Source of the DNA: an uncultured Flavobacteriales bacterium | Lineage (GTDB): Bacteria; Bacteroidota; Bacteroidia; Flavobacteriales_D; Sanyastnellaceae | NCBI GenBank assembly: GCA_938092195.1 | Contig: CALKHD010000107.1 | Coordinates: 1-12,383 of the forward strand | Direction: 5' to 3' | Length of the DNA: 12,383 nt | Part shown: positions 6,493 through 12,383 of the stretch, piece after piece | Layout: every line of letters starts with the position of its first letter | Numbering within the stretch: the stretch's first letter is position 1 | Translations under genes and position numbers: made by a program | Notes under the pieces: model-generated | Database searches by the model: none | Seen by the model: the letters and a program-made list of their open reading frames with translations, nothing else | What the model was told of the DNA's origin: nothing

Positions 6493-8250
6493 ATGCCAGA
6501 GCAACCACTTTTGAGTGTGGTGATCATCACCCGCAACGAATCACACAACCTGCCAAGGCTGTTGGAGTCTGTGCGCGGTGTGGCCGACGACGTGGTGGTG
6601 TTTGATTCGGGCAGTGAAGACGACACGGTGAGTTTGGCCCAATTAGCGGGCGCTCGTGTATTCGACTGCCAATGGCAGGGGTGGTCGGCCACCAAAAACA
6701 AGGCCAATGCAGAAGCCAAAGGGGCCTGGACCTTGAGTTTGGATGCCGATGAGGCATTGACCCCAGACTCTGCAGCGGCCATTCTCTCGCACATCCAAGG
6801 CCCTTTACGCAACGAATCGGGGGCATTGCGGGTGGGCGAAATCAACCGATTGACTCGCTATTGTGGCCAGTGGATTCACCACAGCGGATGGCATCCGGAT
6901 CGGAAAATTCGGCTTTGGCCTACTGATTCCGGCGTATGGAAAGGCGCCATCCATGAAGACGTTCTGTTCGACGGAAATGTGGACATCCTGCGCCTTCAAG
7001 GCCATGTAGAGCACCACAGCTATCCTCATCCCGCTGACCACCTGAGCCAAATTGAACGTTTTGGAAGGGTCTGGGCTGAAGACCAGCACCAACGAGGGAA
7101 GTTCACCCCCTTGCCCCTGGTTTGGGCCAAAGTCGCCGCCCAGTGGATCAAAACATGGGTTGTCAAGGCGGGCTTTCTCGATGGCCGAGCGGGGTGGGTC
7201 ATCGCCCGCAGAAGCGCCTGGGCCACGTGGCGCAAACACGCCCGCCTTCGGGCGTTGTGGGCGCCCACAACGCCATCTCCAAAACGGGTTTTGTTGGCCA
7301 GGACAGATGCTTTGGGGGACCTTGTCGTGACTTTGCCTTTGGTGAGGGCTTTGAAAGAGAGACACCCTGGGGTCCAAGTGGACTTGCTGGTGCGAGGCTA
7401 TGCCATTCCGGTGGCCAGACAGGCATTGGGTGTAGATGATGTGGTGGAATGGTCCTCAGACATGGCCAATGACCCGAATGGCGCAGGCGCGCATGCCATC
7501 CAAGCGGGCAACTACGATGCCCTGGTTATGGCGTATCCCGAAAAATCGGTGGTGGTGGCAGGCCGAGCAGCCGGTGTTGCCATTCGCATCGCCACGGGAA
7601 ACCGATGGCACACCCTGAGGCGAGTGACGCACAGGATTTGGGACAGCCGACACAGTTCCGGCGGCCATGAGGCTTGGCACGGCCTGCGGATGTTGCTCCC
7701 ACTCGGGGTTGAGTCCGACTTTCCATTCCGCCGTTCGGTGGGGTTGAAAGCACCCAAATCAGACCAAAAAGTGGCGCAAATTCTTGAAGAATTGGGGGGG
7801 TCACCCGTTCTCCTTCACCCCGGATCCCACGGAAGTGCCGGAAATTGGGGACCTCATCGCTTTGCTGAATTGGCCTTGCGATTCGCACAAGAAGGGCATA
7901 CAGTGGGCATCACGGGAACGGACTCAGAACGGCGCAGCTTTGAACCACACTGGCCAAATCACGAATGGATTCACGACTTGGGCGGCCAGCTCGACTTGAC
8001 CCAACTTATGGCCTTGCAAGCCCAATCCAAATTGGTGGTGGCTTCCAGCACTGGGCCCCTTCACACGGCTTCTGCCATGGGCATTCCAGTCCTTGGCTTG
8101 TACGGCACCCATGCTCCAGAATGGCCAGAAAGGTGGGCGCCATTGGGGCCCAAGACGCACATTCTTCAGGCCCTCAACACAACCCCTGAAGGACAGCTTG
8201 ACTTGACGGTGGAGGAGGTCTTTACTGCGGCGCTGAAGGCCCTTTCCTGA
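6493..8250 (+). CDS. Bifunctional glycosyltransferase: GT2 (WaaE/KdtX-like) fused to GT9 (heptosyltransferase-like)
   Basis: A 585-residue protein with two predicted sugar transferases, expected at the cytoplasmic face of the inner membrane in lipopolysaccharide core or surface glycan assembly. Residues 6-~255 are GT2: LSVVIITRNESHNL (7-20), VVVFDSGSEDDT (34-45), QGWSATKNKAN (62-72) and the metal/nucleotide motif LDADEA (83-88), most like the WaaE/KdtX type. A short linker (PTTPSP, 258-263) leads to GT9 at 265-580: RTDALGDLVVTLP (270-282), where Asp276 corresponds to the catalytic Asp of WaaC-type enzymes, LHPGSHGSAGNWG (441-453) and SSTGPLHTASAMGIPVLG (518-535). Both halves keep their hallmark residues, so neither looks degenerate. 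Separate GT2 and GT9 genes are the usual state. The 3' end overlaps the convergent O-antigen ligase-like gene by 29 nt. Donor and acceptor sugars cannot be deduced. Confidence 0.92.
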   Translation: MPEQPLLSVVIITRNESHNLPRLLESVRGVADDVVVFDSGSEDDTVSLAQLAGARVFDCQWQGWSATKNKANAEAKGAWTLSLDADEALTPDSAAAILSHIQGPLRNESGALRVGEINRLTRYCGQWIHHSGWHPDRKIRLWPTDSGVWKGAIHEDVLFDGNVDILRLQGHVEHHSYPHPADHLSQIERFGRVWAEDQHQRGKFTPLPLVWAKVAAQWIKTWVVKAGFLDGRAGWVIARRSAWATWRKHARLRALWAPTTPSPKRVLLARTDALGDLVVTLPLVRALKERHPGVQVDLLVRGYAIPVARQALGVDDVVEWSSDMANDPNGAGAHAIQAGNYDALVMAYPEKSVVVAGRAAGVAIRIATGNRWHTLRRVTHRIWDSRHSSGGHEAWHGLRMLLPLGVESDFPFRRSVGLKAPKSDQKVAQILEELGGSPVLLHPGSHGSAGNWGPHRFAELALRFAQEGHTVGITGTDSERRSFEPHWPNHEWIHDLGGQLDLTQLMALQAQSKLVVASSTGPLHTASAMGIPVLGLYGTHAPEWPERWAPLGPKTHILQALNTTPEGQLDLTVEEVFTAALKALS

Positions 8251-9781
8251 GCCAACCCCTGCTGGCAAAGGCGGGAAAGGCCAATACCCACAAGGCCAGA
8301 GTGACCCCGGCTTGGGTTTCCAGCGTGTCTTCGGTCCAGCAACTCAAAATCAAGACCAACAGCCCCGGCCAAGCTTGACGCGTCGTGAGGACCACAGCAT
8401 GGCCCATCAACCACAACAAGAGCCCTGAGATGCCCAAGCCCAAAATCAATGACAGGTATTGATGGTGTGCCCGTTCTCTTGATCCAGCAGGCCAATGGTC
8501 AAAATGCCCTTCATAAACGGCCATCATCGCTGTGTCCTTGTCTCCAGAACCCACCCCAAAGGCCCACCCTGCCGGGGACATTTCTGAAATGGCCACACGG
8601 GCCACTTTATGGTAAGACATGCGCGACAAAATGCTGTCATCAAAGGGGGTAGACCCATCCAACCAACGGCCCCAATTGAAGCAAATGCGATTCCACCGCC
8701 TGGACCAACCCAAGCCATTCCACTCGATGACCGATGGATACCCGGAAACAATCGCCTGAATCTCATCGGATGTCAAGGTTGCGACTCCTTCCTTGTCTTT
8801 GTTGAGCCCTTTGGAGCTCAGAAAGCGGATGAGCCTTCCTTGGACTTCTTTGAATGGCGTTTCGCTCCTTTTGCTCCACCCATCGGCCAACTCTCCCCAG
8901 GCAATGTTGGTCCATATGAAATGGCCATTTTCGGTGACCCTGCGGTCCAAGTTGTGGAAATAGCGCTCCCCCCCTTGACTGGACTCGAGCACCTGATTGG
9001 GATGGGGATGGTCGTTGGGCAAGCTCCACCACAAAAAGAAAAACAGCAGAGCTCCAAGGCCGGTCGCAATAAATGCGGCTCGCCGAAGGGCCTTCATCTC
9101 TGGCCATTTCCATTCTGGGTTACCGCTGTTCCTGGCGCACAAGATGGGCAACCACCAGATGCTGGTGAGGGCTCCCAAGGCCAAGCCCGAAATGCTCTCA
9201 GTCCAGGTCCAGGCCAAAACAGCGAAAAAGACAGATGACCAACCCCAATATTTGCTGAGCACACCTGACGCCAGGGGCAGCAAAGCCGCCCACCACAATC
9301 CAAACCGGATGTGCGAGATGAAGCGGGAAGCAGACCTGCCTCCGAAAGGTTGGCCGTCCCACAGGTCCAAGCACACAATGCACGCAGTGGCCAAGCCAGC
9401 GCTGAACACCGCGCACTTCAGCACTCGTTCCACGGACGACTTGGACAAAAACGATCCTTCTTTGGCGGCCAACAGGGCCATTCCAGCAACAGCCAGTGGC
9501 AATTTCACGCGAACGTCATTCAACGCCAACATGGGATCGCTCCACGCCGAGGAAAAACCCGAAAGCGCCACGAAAGACAAGAGTGCGAGTCCAGCGAATC
9601 CAACTCGTTTGTCTCTGAACCCTGATGATTCAGAAGTTGGACCTTGAATGAAGGAATAAATCGCGGCCAAGGCCAACGCACCTGTGGCGATGCTCATGCC
9701 CGAATTGGACCAAGGGAACGCCAAGGCCAAAGCACACCATGCCAGGGTCCATGCCCTTTCGGGCTTGGGCCAAGACCTCAT
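8222..9781 (-). CDS. O-antigen ligase/polymerase-like membrane protein (WaaL/Wzy family)
   Basis: Polytopic inner-membrane protein of 519 residues, predicted to transfer undecaprenyl-linked glycan onto lipid A-core (ligase) or to polymerise repeat units (Wzy). N-terminal helices span about 12-45, 60-78, 93-108, 122-140, 156-212 and 232-253. The family motif FISHIRFGLWWA is at 154-165 and ESISGLALG at 195-203. A long periplasmic loop (about 254-435) is followed by SRERAHHQYLSLILGLGISG (434-453), equivalent to the conserved RxHNxyL/GiiGl segment containing the catalytic His of WaaL, and by WTEDTLETQAGV (482-493). The C-terminus is basic and cytoplasmic. Its ATG overlaps the protease stop as ATGA, suggesting translational coupling. 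The tail-to-tail overlap with the GT2-GT9 gene supports a shared surface-glycan role. Ligase and polymerase cannot be separated by sequence alone. Confidence 0.85.
   Translation of the reverse strand: MRSWPKPERAWTLAWCALALAFPWSNSGMSIATGALALAAIYSFIQGPTSESSGFRDKRVGFAGLALLSFVALSGFSSAWSDPMLALNDVRVKLPLAVAGMALLAAKEGSFLSKSSVERVLKCAVFSAGLATACIVCLDLWDGQPFGGRSASRFISHIRFGLWWAALLPLASGVLSKYWGWSSVFFAVLAWTWTESISGLALGALTSIWWLPILCARNSGNPEWKWPEMKALRRAAFIATGLGALLFFFLWWSLPNDHPHPNQVLESSQGGERYFHNLDRRVTENGHFIWTNIAWGELADGWSKRSETPFKEVQGRLIRFLSSKGLNKDKEGVATLTSDEIQAIVSGYPSVIEWNGLGWSRRWNRICFNWGRWLDGSTPFDDSILSRMSYHKVARVAISEMSPAGWAFGVGSGDKDTAMMAVYEGHFDHWPAGSRERAHHQYLSLILGLGISGLLLWLMGHAVVLTTRQAWPGLLVLILSCWTEDTLETQAGVTLALWVLAFPAFASRGWLRKGPSAPQ
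8241..8280. repeat. Imperfect compound hairpin at the convergent gene junction
   Basis: CCTTTCC (8241-8247) is exactly complementary to GGAAAGG (8274-8280). Inside it, GCCA (8251-8254) and TGGC (8262-8265) can form a smaller stem. The structure begins at the stop codon of the GT2-GT9 gene (TGA, 8248-8250) and lies within the 3' coding end of the O-antigen ligase-like gene. It lacks a T-tract, so it would at most be a weak or factor-dependent transcription end. Confidence 0.3.
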
Positions 9782-11484
9782 CTCTTGGGCCCTTCCTGTT
9801 CTGTTTCCGTGGGACGGCTCTCACCGATGATGCCGGTCAGCTCATCGCCAAAGGCCCTTTGCGCCCGCAACACCGTCGGGTCTTCAGCAAGACTGCGTTC
9901 GACCATTCCTGCAGCCAGGTGGTATCGCAGAACCACTTCTTCCTCGATCGCTTGTTTGATTTCCTCTTCAAACAGGTTCAAGTCTCTCTCCAAGTTGGGC
10001 TCGATGCTCGATGTCAATGCCTTCATGGCATCGGCGGCCACTTCATCATATTGCTCGATTTCGAGGACTTCGGCCAGGTCATCCAAAATCACCATGCTTT
10101 CGGTAGAATATTCAAAGCCTGCCTGTTCCAAATGGGTCTGAAAATCAGACCATGTGTCGTCACTAAGCCCATAGGACACCGGATCGGGAACATCACTGCT
10201 GTCGAGACTGGACGCCACTTTGGTGGCAAAATCAAAGACTTCAAAATCCGACAACAACCGCTCCATCAAGGTGGACATAAATGGGGTCTCCACTTCGATG
10301 TCTGGCTGGATGCCTCGGCCCTCGATCACAGGTCTTCCGCCGATGGTCTCGAATGTCCGGAGCAAAGAATCAGAGACGGCAATCGCTTTTCCCTGCGCAT
10401 TTCTTTTTCCTCCATAATCCAAGCGCTGAATGCACCGTCCACTGGCCGTGTAATACTTGGCCACAGTCACCTTCAGGCGGGTGTTAAACGCCATGTCTTT
10501 GGTTTGCTGCACCAACCCTTTTCCAAAGCTTTCCATGCCCACAATCAACGCCCTGTCCAAATCCTGAAGGGTCCCACTGACAATCTCTGATGCGCTGGCT
10601 GATTTGCCGTCAATCAAAACCACCAAAGGCATATCAGGTGCCGTGGGCCGTCCCAATGCCTTGTACGACTTGTTCCATTTTTCGCTCTTGCCCTTGGTGG
10701 ACACAATTTCGGTCCCTTTGGGCACGAACAGGTTCACGATGCTCACGCTCTCATTGAGCAATCCGCCTCCATTGCCTCGCAAATCGAAAATCAGATTTTC
10801 CATCCCTGCAGAGTCGCGGAGGGCCATGAGCGCCTTGCGCACCTCTCCCGCAGATCCGCGTGTGAATTTGGACAGATAGATGTATCCCGTTTTGTCGTCG
10901 AGCATGCCCGAATAGGTCACTGCTGGAACGCGGACTTTGGCCCTGGCCACTTCGAACTCCATGTACCCGCCTCCGTAAGGGCGGTCTACACCTATGGTCA
11001 ATTCACTTCCGGATTCTCCTTGCAACAAGTCTCCCACTTCCTCCGTGTCTGCATCCTCACCCAGATCGCGGCCATCCACATTGCGCACCACATCGCCCGG
11101 CAAAATACCCGCTTCGTGAGCAGGGTAACCCCCGTAGACTTCAATCACCGTCATTTGCCCATCGATGGGTTGAACCAAGGCCCCGATGCCGCCGTATTCA
11201 CCGGTGTTCATGAACCTCAAATCCTCGATTCGAGATTCGGGGTAATACACCGTGTAGGGATCGAGTTTGTCCAGCATGGCTTCAATGGCCACACTCATGA
11301 GCGTTCCTGGCTCTGGCTCTTCCACATAAAACTCATGAACACCCTTGAAGATGGACGTGAGAATTTCCAAATGCTTGGTGACTTCGAAATAGGTGCCGCT
11401 GGGCTGAATGGCCCGGATACTGAGGACCGCCGTTAAACCAATGAGGGCAACCCCTGCAAATTGCGGAAAGCGAATTCGTTTCAT
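9778..11484 (-). CDS. S41 family C-terminal processing peptidase (CtpA/Prc type)
   Basis: Periplasmic, membrane-anchored serine protease of 568 residues that recognises and cleaves substrates at their C-termini. One N-terminal hydrophobic helix (about 7-25, after MKRIRF) acts as anchor or signal. A PDZ domain covers about 93-170, with GEYGGIGALV and AGILPGDVVRNVDG. The peptidase core runs about 195-395: IYLSKFTRGS, IFDLRGNGGGLL (232-243), GKSASASEI (293-301) with catalytic Ser297, and ESFGKGLVQ (318-326) with catalytic Lys322, exactly 25 residues downstream as in E. coli Prc. GRGIQPDIEV (389-398) ends the core. A C-terminal extension of ~170 acidic, helical residues is of unknown function. 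The gene starts inside the rnpA stop and ends inside the next start, both as ATGA overlaps, so translation of this run is probably coupled. The substrate is not evident. Confidence 0.95.
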   Translation of the reverse strand: MKRIRFPQFAGVALIGLTAVLSIRAIQPSGTYFEVTKHLEILTSIFKGVHEFYVEEPEPGTLMSVAIEAMLDKLDPYTVYYPESRIEDLRFMNTGEYGGIGALVQPIDGQMTVIEVYGGYPAHEAGILPGDVVRNVDGRDLGEDADTEEVGDLLQGESGSELTIGVDRPYGGGYMEFEVARAKVRVPAVTYSGMLDDKTGYIYLSKFTRGSAGEVRKALMALRDSAGMENLIFDLRGNGGGLLNESVSIVNLFVPKGTEIVSTKGKSEKWNKSYKALGRPTAPDMPLVVLIDGKSASASEIVSGTLQDLDRALIVGMESFGKGLVQQTKDMAFNTRLKVTVAKYYTASGRCIQRLDYGGKRNAQGKAIAVSDSLLRTFETIGGRPVIEGRGIQPDIEVETPFMSTLMERLLSDFEVFDFATKVASSLDSSDVPDPVSYGLSDDTWSDFQTHLEQAGFEYSTESMVILDDLAEVLEIEQYDEVAADAMKALTSSIEPNLERDLNLFEEEIKQAIEEEVVLRYHLAAGMVERSLAEDPTVLRAQRAFGDELTGIIGESRPTETEQEGPKR

Positions 11485-11903
11485 GCGTCTTGTTTCGAAT
11501 CTTCGGACATGCGGCCCAGCAGTTTCATCATGGTTTTCTCCATCACCTCGGCAGTGGGCATGTCCTTGCCAACAAAGATGAGGACGATGGCACCCTGAAC
11601 GCCCTTCGGAAGTACTGACTCAAAGCTGGAACGATGAATCCTCCAGTTTTCGCGCATCAACCGCTTGATTCGATTTCGATCCACCGCCCGGCGAAATCTC
11701 TTTTTGGAAACGGTGAACGCCACTCGGGTGGGCGCAGAACCATCGGGTTCCATCCACCCAAACCGAGCAATCAAGGGAAAAGCCTTGGCTGTTTTTCCTT
11801 CTGCAAAGACGCGGTCCATGACCACGCGGCGCTTGAGGCTTCGATCCCGACCCTGCTTCAGGTCCGGCGAATGTGGGCCGAGGGCGGGCTCAGTCTTTGC
11901 CAA
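11481..11903 (-). CDS. rnpA: Ribonuclease P protein component
   Basis: Small basic protein that assists the RNase P RNA in removing 5' leaders from pre-tRNAs. The RNR signature, KKRFRRAVDRNRIKRLMREN at 67-86, is complete; VAFTVSK (61-67) precedes it, and the LKRRVVMDRVFAEGK segment (23-37) matches the family's N-terminal strand and helix. With the TTG start at 11903 the protein has 140 residues, somewhat longer than usual. This start overlaps hemD by 14 nt, and the first ~20 residues are not typical. A CTG at residue 15 would give a more standard N-terminus, whereas the first ATG (residue 29) would remove conserved residues. The start is therefore uncertain. The stop overlaps the protease ATG by 4 nt. 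The context is hemD-rnpA-protease rather than the classical rpmH-rnpA-yidC order. Confidence 0.93.
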   Translation of the reverse strand: MAKTEPALGPHSPDLKQGRDRSLKRRVVMDRVFAEGKTAKAFPLIARFGWMEPDGSAPTRVAFTVSKKRFRRAVDRNRIKRLMRENWRIHRSSFESVLPKGVQGAIVLIFVGKDMPTAEVMEKTMMKLLGRMSEDSKQDA

Positions 11904-12383
11904 GAATGTGATTCTCGATGGCCAAGCTCATGGACGGCGCCTTGGGATTCGGCGCGGCAACGTCAATGCGCAAATCCTTGGCCTCTGCCGCTTTCTGCGT
12001 GGTGGGTCCAAACACAGCAATCCGTGTTTCACCCTGCTCGAAGTCCGGGAAATTCTTGAACAGGCTTTCAATTCCAGATGGAGAGAAAAACACGAGCATG
12101 TCATACTTCACATCTGACAAATCAGACAAGTCGCTGCACACCGTCTTGTACATCACCGCTTTGGTGAAGTCAATGCCTTGCTCCTCCAACTGCGCTGGAA
12201 TGCTGGGCTTGAGGATGTCAGCACATGGAAGGAGGAACTTCTCTTTTTTGTGCTTTTTGATGTAATCCAAAAGCTCATTGAAGCGCAGTTGACCGTGGAA
12301 AATCTTCCGCTTCCGGTACACGATGTACTTCTGGAGATAGTGCGCCGTGGACTCACTGATGCAGAAATACTTGGTGCTGTCGG
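11890..12383 (-). CDS. hemD: Uroporphyrinogen-III synthase, C-terminal part (5' end outside window)
   Basis: Cytosolic enzyme that cyclises and inverts ring D of hydroxymethylbilane to uroporphyrinogen III, the branch point of haem, sirohaem and cobalamin synthesis. The reading frame enters the window at the right edge and encodes 164 residues, about two thirds of the protein. It begins DSTKYFCISESTAHYLQKY and continues YRKRKIFHG, KKHKKEKFLLPCADILKPSIP, YKTVCSDLSDL, MLVFFSPSGIESLFKNFPDF, IAVFGPTTQKAAE and PNPKAPSM. These segments are the hallmark of the Bacteroidota HemD group, including the active-site-lining SPSGIxS and FGPTT stretches. A GTG at 12321 could be mistaken for a start but is internal, since conserved family sequence continues upstream of it. 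The TGA at 11890-11892 lies inside the start region of rnpA, making hemD the upstream member of the coupled run. Confidence 0.93.
   Translation of the reverse strand, partial: DSTKYFCISESTAHYLQKYIVYRKRKIFHGQLRFNELLDYIKKHKKEKFLLPCADILKPSIPAQLEEQGIDFTKAVMYKTVCSDLSDLSDVKYDMLVFFSPSGIESLFKNFPDFEQGETRIAVFGPTTQKAAEAKDLRIDVAAPNPKAPSMSLAIENHILGKD

Noticed and set aside
6805..7377. Minus-strand open frame of 190 codons opposite the GT2-GT9 gene
   Set aside because: It is a shadow of a gene with intact GT2 and GT9 motifs; nothing in it resembles a protein family.
8609..9647. Two long plus-strand open frames (209 and 216 codons) antisense to the O-antigen ligase-like gene
   Set aside because: They overlap each other and the well-supported membrane protein. 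They are Pro, Gly and Lys rich without family features and have no promoter or start context.
9739..10590. Plus-strand open frame of 283 codons antisense to the S41 protease
   Set aside because: The minus-strand protease has full catalytic motifs and overlapping neighbours. The antisense translation has no recognisable motif and a composition expected from reverse reading of GC-rich codons.
12319..12321. GTG at 12321 as the hemD start
   Set aside because: Conserved HemD sequence (DSTKYFCISES) continues in frame upstream to the window edge, so the gene is truncated by the window rather than starting here.
1..12383. Mobile elements, CRISPR arrays, tRNA genes or defence genes
   Set aside because: Nearly all bases are accounted for by housekeeping and envelope genes. 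No transposase, integrase, direct-repeat array or tRNA-like cloverleaf was seen in any gap.

Overview
The window reads as ordinary, densely packed chromosome of a Bacteroidota bacterium, most likely a Flavobacteriales lineage with fairly high GC. Evidence: a type IX secretion (T9SS) cargo protein with SprB-like repeats, a PKD domain and a C-terminal sorting domain; promoter boxes of the Bacteroidota form TAnnTTTG; no convincing Shine-Dalgarno sequences at the starts inspected; a HemD with the typical Bacteroidota sequence; and gene neighbourhoods (hemD-rnpA-S41 protease; purD beside two short uncharacterised families) that I recall from Flavobacteriia. I see no mobile element, CRISPR array, tRNA, rRNA or prophage gene, and no gene-free stretch above about 125 bp.

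Layout, left to right. (1) Positions 1-590, minus: the N-terminal 196 codons of dxs, cut by the window edge, with its own promoter in the 98-bp gap to purQ. (2) 689-4836, minus: a run of three genes, transcribed in the order DUF6427-like membrane protein, large T9SS cargo protein, purQ, with gaps of only about 31 bp. (3) 4876-5064, plus: a 62-residue single-helix membrane protein (DUF6341-like), divergent from the DUF6427-like gene over a 39-bp gap and closed by a hairpin terminator that contains its stop codon. (4) 5088-6368, minus: purD, with a promoter box almost touching its start codon. (5) 6493-8250, plus: a two-domain glycosyltransferase, GT2 fused to GT9/heptosyltransferase. (6) 8222-12383, minus: a tightly coupled run transcribed hemD (5' end outside the window), rnpA, an S41 C-terminal processing protease and an O-antigen ligase-like membrane protein. 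Consecutive genes overlap by 14, 4 and 4 nt, and the last one overlaps the convergent glycosyltransferase by 29 nt.

Functionally the window combines isoprenoid synthesis (dxs), de novo purine synthesis (purD, purQ), tetrapyrrole synthesis (hemD), tRNA 5' maturation (rnpA), periplasmic proteolysis (S41 protease) and cell-surface glycan assembly (GT2-GT9 fusion, O-antigen ligase-like protein). The O-antigen ligase-like protein and the fusion enzyme meet tail to tail and plausibly act on the same lipopolysaccharide or surface glycan, which T9SS CTDs also use for anchoring in some Bacteroidota.

I did not find a clear new defence or mobile system. The most unusual items are the GT2-GT9 fusion, the T9SS cargo gene immediately upstream of purQ, the mutually exclusive divergent promoters at 4837-4875, and the two inverted repeats lying on promoters (dxs and the GT fusion).
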